From positions 669,501 to 733,500 of the forward strand of contig JACEVL010000342.1 of NCBI GenBank assembly GCA_020284085.1: 64,000 nt of DNA. The letters are read 5' to 3'. Positions within the stretch are counted from its first letter, which is position 1; the number at the start of each line of letters is the position of its first letter. This DNA is from Aporrectodea caliginosa. Taxonomy: Eukaryota; Annelida; Clitellata; Crassiclitellata; Lumbricidae. Below, in pieces: positions 41,494 through 52,706 of the stretch. The translations under genes and the position numbers were made by a program. The notes below the pieces were generated by a model. That model searched no databases. It was given only the letters and a program-made list of their open reading frames with translations, and was not told the DNA's origin.

Positions 41494-41664
41494 ATGACGG
41501 ACTATGGCTCACGTGGAGAAGTGGACCTGATTGATATGCAGTCCATGCCTAGTGGACATCACAAATGGATCATGGTATACCAAAATCATCTGACCAAATA
41601 CTGTGCTCTTCGTCCGTTGTCTACAAAGCTCGCGGCTGAGGTTGCCTATCAACTCAGTAGTTGA
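41494..41664 (+). pseudogene. Integrase (rve) fragment, unit 2
   Basis: A 56-codon frame reading RGEVDLIDMQSMPSGHHKW, MVYQNHLTKYCALRPLSTK and AAEVAYQL before a stop. The VDLIDMQS...KWIM.YQ.HLTK...LRPL pattern is the start of the catalytic core of the integrase in KRBA2/SCAND3-type and Ginger-related proteins; the VDLID segment holds the first Asp of the D,D-E triad. The second Asp and the Glu are missing. A later stretch in the core (QQNQIRNKYKLRENELLLD, about 41720-41780) also looks coding, so the core may be a deleted transposase gene. One in-frame stop lies just upstream of the ATG. Confidence 0.65.
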
Positions 41665-42436
41665 GATCATGCAGATTATACTTCGACCGTATAGACAACT
41701 CTCCAGCGTCAGGTGAAGCGGCAACAGAACCAAATCAGAAACAAATATAAACTCAGAGAAAACGAGCTTCTGCTGGATGCTGACGTCTCCAAAGATGAAA
41801 AAATTGCTCTGTGAACCGCGCTTAAGATGTGGCGGTTAAGGTAATCTGCCGGTTTACACATACCCTGAAATGTTCAGGGTATGTGTATAGATATGTGAAA
41901 TGTAACAGTAGATGTTACACATACCCTGAAATTTTCAGGGTATGTGTATAGAAATCTGGCTTTGTGTGTTATTGTAAAGCTTTTCAGGGTAAGTGTATAA
42001 AATCACTCGAAAATTTCAGGGTATATGTATATACCCTGGTTTTTTCAGGGAATGTATACATTCCCCGAGTGAATCAGGGAATATGCATCTACCCTGAAAA
42101 TTTCAGGGTATATACACATTCCCTGATAATACACATTCACTGTAACATATATACCCTGAAATTTTCAGGGTAGATGCATATTCCCTGATTCACTCAGGGA
42201 ATGTATACATTCCCTGAAAAAACCAGGGTATATACATATACCCTGAAATTTTCGAGTGATTTTATACACTTACCCTGAAAAGCTTTACAATAACACACAA
42301 AGCCAGATTTCTATACACATACCCTGAAAATTTCAGGGTATGTGTAACATCTACTGTTCCATTTCACAAGAACTTTGAGGCATGTACATCTGTTTGTTTT
42401 ATGTATTGGCTGTCAAGTACGACAACATAACGAGTG

Positions 42437-42607
42437 ATGACGGACTATGGCTCACGTGGAGAAGTGGACCTGATTGATATGCAGTCCATGCCTAGTGGAC
42501 ATCACAAATGGATCATGGTATACCAAAATCATCTGACCAAATACTGTGCTCTTCGTCCGTTGTCTACAAAGCTCGCGGCTGAGGTTGCCTATCAACTCAG
42601 TAGTTGA
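42437..42607 (+). pseudogene. Integrase (rve) fragment, unit 3
   Basis: Same frame as unit 2 with few base differences. The right arm of this unit (42850-43090) is visibly more mutated than the others. Confidence 0.65.
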
Positions 42608-43381
42608 GATCATGCAGATTATATCTCGACCGTATAGACAACTCTCCAGCGTCAGGTGAAGCGGCAACAGAACCAAATCAGAAACAAATATAAACTCAGA
42701 GAAAGCGAGCTTCTGCTGGATGCTGACGTCTCCAAAGATGAAAAAATTGCTCTGTGAACCGCGCTTAAGATGTGGCGGTTAAGGTAATCTGCCGGTTTAC
42801 ACATACCCTGAAATGTTCAGGGTATGTGTATAGATATGTGAAATGTAACAGTAGATGAAGCACATACCCTGAAATTTTCAAAGTATGTGTATAGAACCTC
42901 TGGCTTTGTGTGTTGTGTAAAGCTTTCAGTACAGTGTATAAAATCACTCGACAAAATTTCAGCGTATATGCTATCTGACCTTTTTTCAGGAATGCATACA
43001 TTCCCCGAGTGAATCAGGGACTATGCATCTAGCCCCTGAAAATTTCAGGGTTTATACAGTACATTCCCTGATAATAAACATTCACTGTAACATATATACC
43101 CTGAAATTTTCAGGGTAGATGCATATTCCCTGATTCACTCGGGGAATGTATACATTCCCTGAAAAAACCAGGGTATATACATATACCCTGAAATTTTCGA
43201 GTGATTTTATACACTTACCCTGAAAAGCTTTACAATAACACACAAAGCCAGATTTCTATACACATACCCTGAAAATTTCAGGGTATGTGTAACATCTACT
43301 GTTCCATTTCACAAGAACTTTGAGGCATGTACATCTGTTTGTTTTATGTATTGGCTGTCAAGTACGACAACATAACGAGTG

Positions 43382-43503
43382 ATGACGGACTATGGCTCAC
43401 GTGGAGAAGTGGACCTGATTGATATGCAGTCCATGCCTAGTGGACATCACAAATGGATCATGGTATACCAAAATCATCTGACCAAATACTGTGCTCTTCG
43501 TCC
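43382..43503 (+). pseudogene. Integrase (rve) fragment, unit 4, truncated
   Basis: Identical to units 2 and 3 as far as CALRP, then breaks at 43503 into unrelated sequence (CTACCCGAATTCGAAG). This marks the right end of the array. Confidence 0.65.
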
Positions 43504-43984
43504 TACCCGAATTCGAAGAATCAGAAGATGTGTTTAGAGGGCGTTTAAATTTCCCGCTTCCCATTTTGTTAAAGTAATGTTTAATGAAACTCAGATTATT
43601 TCGATTATCTGATGATTTTCGGATGAGTTCATATTTCACGAAAGTACTGTCTGTAGTCTATATAAGTTCCGAGCCAAAGCGAAAGAAGTCACCACACGCT
43701 AAGATGACGCAAAGACCACGCCGCTTTTGACGACGACTATGATCACAAAATCTCAACGATTACCGTCTCTCATTACTTTGGCTGATACGTAATCCAATGC
43801 AGTCCATTTACTCAGATTTGCAAAAACCTAAATCAACTTCAGAAACTCGAGTTTTATCGAGATATTTGACAAGAAAACAAACTAAAATGTCGTAAAACAA
43901 AATGGCCGACCCATCAAAATCTCACACCAACAATCTATCTGGCGATACAATGTAACTGAAAAATCTGGCGATACAGTGTAACTG
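43504..43984. other. Unassigned interval
   Basis: No gene or repeat recognised. A TATA-like GTCTATATAAGTTCC at about 43654 and a short repeat, ATCTGGCGATACA(A/G)TGTAACTGAA, twice at 43938-43986. Confidence 0.3.
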
Positions 43985-44470
43985 AAGAATTTATTATGTC
44001 AGTCGAAGTCGTTTTAGAGGTGTCTAAGAAGATAAATAAATTGTATAGCGTTTAACCCCATCTAGCTATTTCCAGACCCTTTGACATCGATCCAAACTGA
44101 CTTCACAAGATTCTCGGACACGATATTGATGAAATATCCAGGATTTGACGACAGAGTTTGTCATTTTTTCTTTAGGTAATTTATTTAGCGCCACTCTACA
44201 TAATGTATATAATCAAAGGCGCCGTCTGCGCTAACTATGGCCATTTTAAAAGCCTTTAATAACAGAAATATTAACAGCAGCAAAACAGTGTATTTGAATC
44301 CCCGACCTCTAGGTTAAAATTCCAGCACGTTAACCACTGGACCATAACGCGCCCCATTTACAATGTAAAACGGAGGGTAATACCCTTTCAGCATGGTTTT
44401 AAAAGTACGATGGCATCCCAATGGATTACTAACAACGTAGAATGAAAATTCAAGGTATTGAAATCAATGC
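43985..44470. repeat. Duplicated block, copy of 21205-21665
   Basis: Matches over about 450 bp, including the tRNA-like head (TTATGGTCCAGTGGTTAACG on the minus strand, near 44345) and CCCTTTCAGCATGGTTTTAA. Confidence 0.8.
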
Positions 44471-44605
44471 CTTAAATGGCCGTCTAAAGATTTTTAATTC
44501 CTATATCACACCTTCATATAAATTTTAAAAAGAGCGTTGTTAAACTATGGATAGATGAAAGAGAATATCGACCACTGCCATTTGCTCCTGTGTTGCCAAT
44601 CTGAA
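44471..44605. repeat. R1-related flank
   Basis: Short unassigned stretch leading into the 107-bp array; CAATCTGAACAATGGATGAA resembles the reverse R1 core at 55563. Confidence 0.4.
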
Positions 44606-44935
44606 CAATGGATGAAGAAGGGAGGCACTGATTAGGCCTATCTCTCTTAAGACGTTAAACAGGCGCTACAGCTACGGATGGAAATATTAAATTATTCAGT
44701 TGCAATATAAATTAAAGGTTGAAGAAGGGAGGCACTGATTAGGCCTATCTCTCTTAAGACGTTAAACAGGCGCTACAGCTACGGATGGAAATATTAAATT
44801 ATTCAGTTGCAATATAAATTAAAGGTTGAAGAAGGGAGGCACTGATTAGGCCTATCTCTCTTAAGACGTTAAACAGGCGCTACAGCTACGGATGGAAATA
44901 TTAAATTATTCAGTTGCAATATAAATTAAAGGTCT
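44606..44935. repeat. 107-bp tandem repeat, three copies
   Basis: GGAGGCACTGATTAGGCCTA starts at 44621, 44728 and 44835, a period of exactly 107 bp. The unit derives from a reverse R1 module. Copies appear identical over the parts compared. Confidence 0.95.
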
Positions 44936-45575
<640 letters not shown>

Positions 45576-46215
45576 TACTACTAATCCACCACACAGCTGC
45601 CCATGTGGCACTCTGGTGACCGCCGAAGGCTCGCACGGCCTATCGTGCCGCCTAGGCCCAGGCCGACAAGCCCGACATGCGGTCCTGAATGACCTAATCT
45701 GCAGAGGTCTCATTCAAGCGGGCATCCCGGCGGTTAAAGAACCTCCGGGTTTGTCAAGGTCTGATGGTAAAAGACCAGACGGCCTAACACTGATTCCGTG
45801 GCGCTCGGGTCGCTGCTTGACCTGGGACGTCACAGTTGCGGACACAGTGGCCCCTTCTTACTTGTCCACAACCTCCAACCAGCCGGGAGGAGCTGCTGAA
45901 CTGGCTGAAGCCAGAAAAAATGCTAAATACAGCCAACTGATGCAATCCTACCACTTTGTCCCATTGGCTTTTGAAACCATGGGACCACTTAACGCCAAGG
46001 GACTGGCCTTTCTTGCCGACCTGGGTCGTCTCTTGGGCCAAATTTCGGGCGACCCAAGAGAAACCAGTTTCTTATTCCAGCGCCTGTCTGTTGTAATCCA
46101 ACGTTTCAACGCGGTTGCGTTCCACAGCACTTTTGTTCTACCAGATCTTGACAAGGATGGCCACTCCAGAGTAAACATTGCTTATTAATATCTGACACCT
46201 GAGGGATTATAGATA
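45576..46215 (+). pseudogene. RLE-LINE copy 1: zinc knuckle and restriction-like endonuclease
   Basis: The frame runs from about 45587 (HSCPCGTLVTAEGSHGLSC) to a stop at 46186-46188. The C-x-C...H-x4-C knuckle followed by RHAVLNDLI, GKRPDG and LTWDVTVADT is the layout of LINEs with a C-terminal restriction-like endonuclease, where PD...D are catalytic-type residues (KRPD at 52-55 and WDVT at 70-73 of the listed frame). It ends in SFLFQRLSVVIQRFNAVAF. In R2/R4-type LINEs this domain nicks the target for reverse transcription. Here the RT is absent, so the insertion is 5'-truncated. The 3' UTR is short and passes into (AAT)n at 46232. The GTG at 45616 is not a real start. Confidence 0.72.
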
Positions 46216-46260
46216 CCTCGGGTAAAAATAAAAAATAATAATAATGATAATAATAATAAT
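46216..46260 (+). repeat. (AAT)n tail of RLE-LINE copy 1
   Basis: AAAAATAAAAAATAATAATA and further AAT units separate the two copies. Interpreted as the 3' tail of copy 1 and the target of copy 2. Confidence 0.7.
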
Positions 46261-46770
46261 AGACAAGCAAGACATTCTAGAATTAACGATATTGTGCTGC
46301 GCAGTCTCATCAGGGCAGGCATACCATCGATCAGGGAACCGGTTGGCCTTACCCGACTGGATGGGAAAAGACCGGATGGCCAAACCTTGATTCCTTGGAA
46401 AAGCGGGCGTTCTCTGATTTGGGATGTGACAATCATTGACACTTTCGCGCCATCGTACTTGGCCGAGACAACAGCAGCGGCAGGAGGAGCGGCGGAAATA
46501 GCCGCGACTAGAAAGCAATCCAAATACGCTGAGCTTCAGACGAGATACTGTTTTACCCCTATCGCGATAGAAACGATGGGGCCTATGGACCACGAAGGCC
46601 TGGCCTTCATCTTGGAACTCGGCCGACAATTGACAAGAACAACGGAAGATCTTCAAGAAACTTTCTTCCTGTTCCAAAAGATTTCAGTTACAATCCAGCG
46701 GTTTAACGCTATCGCGTGCCTGGGTTAGATGAGGCCCTAGATCCATGATTTAAGAACCATGATGACTCTG
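46261..46770 (+). pseudogene. RLE-LINE copy 2
   Basis: Starts abruptly after the AAT tract with RQARHSRINDIVLRSLIRAG, the same position as RQARHAVLNDL in copy 1. It continues DGKRPDGQTLIPW, LIWDVTIIDT, ETMGPMDHEGLAF and ETFFLFQKISVTIQRFN, stopping at 46726-46728. Clearly a diverged relative of copy 1, so two insertions rather than one duplication. KRPD and WDVT are retained. Confidence 0.72.
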
Positions 46771-46772
46771 AT

Positions 46773-46920
<148 letters not shown>

Positions 46921-47330
46921 TAACAATAATAATAGTAGGATGGAGACTGAATGTAGAGATAGTTGAAAGTGAAGACGATTGCAAAGCCATGTAATACAAC
47001 GGAATATAAAGTAATCCATTGCAAATGCTCCGTAATTTCTCAGCCCAAGCAACAACCTATATAAACGCTATATAAATTGTAAGGTACAATACAATACAAT
47101 ACAATACAATACAACAACCAAGTCAAGGAGACCAGATTAGTCAAATCAAGTCCACAATAGACAGGCTATTTGGTCCGTTTCGGTGACAGAGTCCGGGAAG
47201 TTCAGGCCGAGGAGACAGCATGATGCTACGGTGTTCAGTAAACTACGTGCAGTACATGAAACGCAATCTCGACAACTGTCGTGTACTCAGTAAAGCCTCG
47301 TTGAAGGAGGGTAACGCTGATTATCTGTCT
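46921..47330. mobile_element. SINE-C-like pieces, head-to-head, (ACAAT)n
   Basis: CGCTATATAAATTGTAAGGT and (ACAAT)n at 47068-47115 end a plus-strand element. It is followed by an inverted SINE-C body (GTCCGTTTCGGTGACAGAG, GAGGAGACAGCATGATGCT), the reverse of 4930-4985. Confidence 0.55.
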
Positions 47331-47694
47331 AATGACGCAGCGTCGCTTAACAGGAATGCATGGAAATGCAATTATCTTATCTAATGAAAATGTAAGCATA
47401 AGGTCGACGACTTTGGCCTTCGGAGCCGCAAGGTCTCGATTACAAAAAGAGTAATAGAGTGTTCGTCTTAGACACCTTTAACGCGCATTCTTCCGATCCT
47501 ATAAATAGAGCAAATCCGTTAAAACGCTACACTATAATTCGTGGCAAGCGTCCTTAGACGTAGGGTAAATTCCACGTTAACGGCCCTTGAGGGCCAGAAA
47601 ATGGTTATAAGCAACGGATAAAAATGTCTTTCATTGTATGGAATCGACAAATAAATGCGCAATATTAATTGTGACCATAAATAAAGGGATGGAG
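47331..47694 (-). repeat. R1 repeats, reverse orientation
   Basis: GTTAACGGCCCTTGAGGGCC (47574), TTAGACACCTTTAACGCGCA (47467) and TGACGCAGCGTCGCTTAACA (47332). Confidence 0.65.
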
Positions 47695-47960
47695 TTTGAA
47701 AGTACAGATTGATTATGAGTACTCGGTCCGTACGCTGTTGGTGGGATGATTATATATGGCGAGAGAGAGGAGGGAGGCCACTCGCCCTAAGATGCCGAGG
47801 TTAAGACATTTGAAGCCGCTAGCACTTCTCCCATGGCTGACTCTCAGGTTTTTCTTCTTCCAACTCGGAATTTCAACCTGATGTTTCGGATGAGAACATC
47901 AAACAGCTATAGATACCATTAGACAGGTTCAAACCCGTACTATAAGTCTGTAGCTTCGAT
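47695..47960 (+). mobile_element. SINE-B, headless copy
   Basis: GTACTCGGTCCGTACGCTGT, GATGCCGAGGTTAAGACATT and CCCATGGCTGACTCTCAGG. The tRNA-like head is replaced by unrelated sequence. Confidence 0.6.
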
Positions 47961-48290
47961 TTAACGAAGCTATATCATAACGAAGATGATTATCGTCGCC
48001 CTCCTTATTCCAGCCTTGGGACTGGCACTTTGATTATGATACAAATTTATTGCTATATAGATTCATTTTGAGAATATAGACTAGTCGTATTGTTACGTCA
48101 CTTTGATTATGCTACAAGTGCATTGTCAAACAAGTTCAATTTCAAATTTGAGAATATAGACTATAGGAGGCCTATAATAATTGTTACGTCACTTTATTTA
48201 TGATACAATAAATCTATTGTCATTTAAGTTCAGAGTATATGTAGTCTATTGTTACGTCACTTTGATTATAATACAAATCTCAGATTCGCA
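47961..48290 (+). repeat. R1 fragment and ~80-bp tandem repeat
   Basis: CGTCGCCCTCCTTATTCC and CTTGGGACTGGCACTTTG, then three to four diverged units marked TTGTTACGTCACTTTGATTA (48091, 48181, 48250). Confidence 0.75.
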
Positions 48291-48600
48291 TTTCTTTGTG
48301 ATTATGCGCGAATCGTCTCCACGTGAAATTTTACTCATGCAGATGATGCTAAGATGTTGGAATCCGATTACGACAGCCGAGATAAATACATTCCAAGTTC
48401 TTTTTTCTACCTGCCGGAACATAAACAGCCAAATTGTAGCCTCTGCGTGACAAGTGGTGAAGTGAATATCGAACATGGACAGTCAGTCCTTACTGCAACA
48501 GTGTCCGTAATTCATGTCAAGAGTAGATTGGATTTGCTTCTAAAATCTTCCTTAAAAATTCGTTTGAAATAAAAGTAACTTGAACTTTTCATGTATCGAA
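48291..48600. other. Unassigned interval
   Basis: A plus-strand 72-codon frame (48354-48572) has unremarkable composition but no recognisable domain or splice context. Confidence 0.25.
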
Positions 48601-49087
48601 AACATGTTGAAATCTAGCGATCAAAGAATTTGCTTTTGCTGAATTTATAGCACCTGCAGGATAGTTTTAAAGGTGTTTAAGATGACTACTGCATAATTAA
48701 TCGCTAAGCAACAGCTTGTGGCCGCCAAGGACCGTTAACGTCATACTTTCTCTTTGAGGAAGGTTTTTGGACCCATTGGCAATGATGGATGGATCCACAG
48801 TTTAACGGCAGCGTATGACAACATAGGCCGTCGCTGCCGACAAAGATTAGTTTTTGGCATATTACAGCTCTTTACCGTGGAATGAATGCGTGCTAAAGGT
48901 GTTCAAAACGAGCACTGTATTATTAATTGTTTAGCGACATCTTGTGGCTGCGAAGCCCTATTACCTCGACCTTTAACCGAATATTCTAATTAGATATAAT
49001 TCCATCCGTAGCTGTAGCTTCTGTTTAACGACGCTGCGTCATAGGAGAGAATATCAGGGTCGCCCTCCTTTATCTATCACTGGCATT
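48601..49087 (+). repeat. R1 repeats
   Basis: GTGGCCGCCAAGGACCGTTA (48719), CAGTTTAACGGCAGCGTATG (48796), TAAAGGTGTTCAAAACGAGC (48892) and GGGTCGCCCTCCTTTATC (49056). Confidence 0.65.
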
Positions 49088-49395
49088 GCCGAACTGTGCT
49101 TTCCAGTTGGCACTCAAAGTTTACAAACTGGTCAGCGGGCGCTCCGGTGTGCCTCGCAAAGTGACTTCATTGTACCATGCTTTCTCCGGGACTTCTCGAT
49201 TGCGGCACCGAGAACCTGGAATGCTCTTCCGCCCTCTGTTCGTGCCATTAATGCTGTATCTGGCTATTATGGTATTCTCTACCCTCTTAAAAACACAATT
49301 TTCAGCTGGTTGATGGCCACATTTTGCGCTCTTCTGAGAGTCTCTTAAGTGGCGCTTTATAAATGTCTTGTTACATTCCATTACATACATTACGT
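49088..49395 (+). pseudogene. LINE-Z (CR1-like) 3' end
   Basis: Plus-strand peptide includes FSIAAPRTWNALPPSVRAIN, the conserved CR1/L2/Jockey C-terminal 'AP..WN.LP..R' motif. The 3' UTR ends GTGGCGCTTTATAAATGTCT and a short ATTACAT tail. 5'-truncated. A related tail is at about 31660. Confidence 0.68.
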
Positions 49396-49920
49396 TATCG
49401 AGGCTTCAGACTGGCACCATCCGAGTATTATACGGCAGTGACCGAGATTTTCTTCCATGCATACAGTACATAGTTTAACGACACTGTGTAAGAGCGTAAA
49501 TGATCAGTAAGGGCGCAAAATGGGACGAAGAGCAACGAAACCAATAAACTTCATACCCCACTATTTAACTGCAACCCGCAGCCAACAGCGACAGCAAAAA
49601 CGCATCCCTCATCTCCACCGCCTGCCGCCTTCCTTACTCCACCTGGGACCATTGATCGTTTTATTGCCAGATTACATAAGTGCAGAACCTCTTAATATGT
49701 GCCAACGCTGGTTGACAGACTAAAGAATCATGTTAATGTTTTGTTTCTGGGGAACTGATATCCATTGGATATTGCGCTCGACTTAGACACCTTTTAAACG
49801 GCATTAACCTATGCATTATAAGAATGGGACGCGAAAAGAAATTAACTTACTTTAAATCAACTATGGAATCCATATAATAAATCAGTTGTTGTAAAATTAA
49901 AAAGCGCATCACAAAATTAA
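49396..49920. other. Unassigned interval with R1 traces
   Basis: GGCTTCAGACTGGCACCATC (49402) and TTAGACACCTTTTAAACG (49782). A plus-strand 67-codon frame at 49520 is not recognisable. Confidence 0.35.
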
Positions 49921-50125
49921 TCCTAAAACCATTCCTAGACCCGTGAGGGAACGCAAGGGCGGACCCCTGCGGGGCCGGCATTTATCGTCTTTACCTCATC
50001 AAGCCCTAAGCGGTGCGCAGGCTGCGCTCTAAGGGTTAGCTGGAAGGCCCAGGGCAGATCGGCGCGGGCAAGATGTCACTGCACCCAGCGTCGGCCTTTA
50101 TAGTACCGCTAGTGGCAAATCATCG
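49921..50125. other. GC-rich island of unknown nature
   Basis: Markedly richer in GC than its surroundings, with imperfect dyads (AGCCCTAAGCGGTGCGCAGG then GCTGCGCTCTAAGGG). No rRNA or tRNA recognised. Confidence 0.4.
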
Positions 50126-50126
50126 C

Positions 50127-50275
50127 CAGGTGCGGGACTTACGGTTTTACCTACAGTTTGCCCACACTGTGTGACTGTGGGACCTACGATTGTACCTACA
50201 GTTTGCCCACACTATGTCACTGTGGGACCTACGATTGTGCCTACAGTTTTCCCACATCATGCCACTGTGGGCGCT
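50127..50275. repeat. 45-bp minisatellite, about three copies
   Basis: CTACAGTTTGCCCACA starts at 50151 and 50196, with a variant at 50241, a period of 45 bp. Each unit has a dyad TGCCCACA...TGTGGGAC. A diverged inverse (CTCACTGTGGGTAAACTGTT) is at about 54458. Confidence 0.9.
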
Positions 50276-50399
50276 ATGAATGTCGGTCTAATTAAGGGAT
50301 TGTCAGGTGTATTTTGTATATTTGGTATATCCAATCTCAAAAGTACACAATCCTACCCAGACTATGCACTTTTGAGACTGTATTGAACAACTCTAAATG

Positions 50400-51000
50400 T
50401 ATCAAATGCATGACATAGAAAAAACTTTCAGTTTCTCTGACAATTATTATATTCAAGTTTACATCATTTATTGTATCACAAAAACAAAGAAACAATGGAT
50501 CAGTTAAACCTTAAGTTAAGTCTTACAACCATTTCAGAGGGTTTTATGGAAATGATTATACTGCAATCAACCATCAATTAAATGACAAAAATTGCAACCA
50601 TTGGAACAGTTAATATGAAACCAGTTCTGAACAATAAGAAATAAAATATTGTTTCATCTCAACTTCACTCTAACATATTATAAACATATTTCTACAAAAG
50701 TAATTGTATTAAGGCTAACACAAGGCATCATATCACAGAGAAGACAAACAACAGTTAAACCAGTCCTAAATCATAATTATTTAAAAGTTTCATCTAAATC
50801 TGTTGCAGTTAACACCATCTAACAAATCAAAAATAGTTTATATTAACGCAATTCAAAATAATAACAAGTATATATTGCTTTTAATTAAACCATTGTAAAA
50901 TTACCTTAACATATTCCACACATATTGTAAGAAAATAATTATATTGGAGTAAACATCATTCATCGTATTGCAAAGAATGAGAAACAAGAGTAGTATAGTT
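50400..51000. repeat. Degenerate ~240-bp tandem repeat
   Basis: Three diverged blocks share ACATCATTTATTGTATCAC-like sequence (50463, about 50724, about 50951), a TAATT(G/A)TATT lead and a CAGTTAAACC end. AT-rich, no coding. Confidence 0.5.
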
Positions 51001-51004
51001 AACC

Positions 51005-52147
51005 CTGTAACGATGAGTGTGTACTAAAAGTGACTGGGAACCATTGCAGATCATTGCTAAAGTGTTAAATATAACAATATGGAACAAATGGCTTCAATTT
51101 ATAATGTGTCACCACCACTGCAGATATTTGTAGTGAGATTGCTGCTTCTTCTGCACCCTCTAACCAACTGAGCTATAGAAGTACACTGACCATGCACTGT
51201 CTGTTGGAATATTAAATGGCAAAGGAGAGGACTGGCCACCTGCCCTTATAAGCAGGGACTAAGAAAATGAAGTCGCTACTACTTCATTCTCATGGCTGCC
51301 TCAGGTTTAGCTTACAAGACTGCTCCTTTTCTACTTATAATAATTATGTTAACATAAATAGACAACTATAATATTAGCCTTTTCCTATCCTATATCCTGT
51401 CCCATGGACATTTTGAATTGACGTCAAAATTCTCTGGCCCGTGGCAGGTGACATAAAGCTAACCTTTGTCTGTTGCTATCCTTTGGTTGGTGTGATTATA
51501 AGCAGTAATGCATAACTCCTGTGACCTGTTGCATACATACATACATACATATAAATATGTATGTATGTACATACTCATATACATATCCCACATACATACA
51601 TACATATGCTGTTATACACACATACATACAGACCCACAAACATCCCTACTGGTCCAGAGGCATTTCCAAAATAGTTATTTAGTAGATATGCAGTTCATAT
51701 TCAGTAAAATATTAGGATTCCTGTGGACGGACATAGAACTTTTATTGGATAGGCAAACTTTATACTCTTGAGACATAATGATTAAGAAATAACACGTTAC
51801 TAATCAGGAACAAATCAAAATTAGCTTACGGGAACAGCAGTCCCTTAAAGGCTACCATGGGTATGAAGTGCTAGCGACTTCAGTTTCTTAGCCCCGGCTT
51901 ATGATGGCAGGTGGCCAATCCTCTCCTTCACTGTCTAATATTCCCAGCAACAGTTTATGCTCAGTGTACTTATTATAGCTTAGTTGGTTAGAGGGTCCAG
52001 ACGAATCAGAAACCTCTATATCTACCCTGGTGGTAACATGTTATAAGTTGAAGCCATATGTTCCATGCAGTTATATTTCAGACTTTAACAATGAGCTGCA
52101 TTGGTTTCCCAGTCGCTTTCAGTACACTCTCGCCATTACAGTGTTAG
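51005..52147. mobile_element. Large inverted-repeat element, ~300-bp arms
   Basis: The left arm begins CCTGTAACGATGAGTGTGTA...GTGACTGGGAACC; the right arm ends GGTTTCCCAGTCGC...CTCTCGCCATTACAG. Within each arm is SINE-B-like body (GGAGAGGACTGGCCACCTGC; inverse AGGTGGCCAATCCTCTCC) and a tRNA-like TAGCTTAGTTGGTTAGAGGG. The arms are diverged (about three-quarters alike by eye). The loop holds a (CATA)n block at 51528-51645. No transposase. Confidence 0.6.
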
Positions 52148-52149
52148 AG

Positions 52150-52705
52150 CATGGCTTAACAATATAAAGTTCAAGTATTTCAGCACTAAACGTCTTAAAT
52201 ATCTAATAATTTCACCATACAACTAGTAGTAAGAAATAAATTTCATACTTACAGCGCTTGCATACGACTGTCTATACACAATCAAATATTGTAAAATTAA
52301 ATTATGCATGAATATATTGGCCAATATTATACTGTTATACTACACTACGTTATAGGCTTCCTCAGAGAGTGCCTCTGATTATTTAATTCCTCTGATTATT
52401 GTATACCTCTGAAGTAAACAATTACTCTAGTAAACAAGCTAATAAATATAGTTCCACACAGGAGCATAATTTAGTACTAAGGCAAGAGATGAAGGTCTAC
52501 AGGTCTGCAAAATTTTCAAGTAATGATGCCGCTCAGTACGGTATGATAGGTTCGTTGCTGGTAGAATGATAAGGCTTTGTTGCTTCACTGTTGCTCCACG
52601 TTGCTTTGTGGAATGATAAGGCCGTTGATCTTCCTCAAGGTCACTGCCATAACATAACACAACCATGCCAGCACTTTTGTATTGGTACTTAAATGTTGCT
52701 ATATT
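52150..52705. other. Unassigned interval
   Basis: AT-rich. CTTCCTCAGAGAGTGCCTCT resembles a short LINE tail. A minus-strand 90-codon frame (52439-52711) is not recognisable. Confidence 0.25.
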
Positions 52706-52706
52706 G

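Larger units (their letters stand above)
40236..43503. mobile_element. Array of four palindrome-rich inverted-repeat elements (Ginger-like)
   Basis: Each unit is arm-core-inverted arm, about 945 bp in units 2 and 3. The tips are TGTTACAGTG and CACTGTAACA. The arms carry short palindromes such as CCCTGAAAATTTCAGGG, GGAATGTATACATTCC and ACATACCCTGAAA. Boundaries are roughly 40236-41202, 41203-42148, 42149-43094 and 43095-43503 (truncated). Later left arms lack the first ~30 bp of tip and start at TATATATACCCTG. The core lies in one orientation in unit 1 and inverted in units 2-4. The core encodes an integrase fragment. TG...CA tips and a retroviral-type integrase fit Ginger-class DNA transposons, but this is inference. 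Confidence 0.7.
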
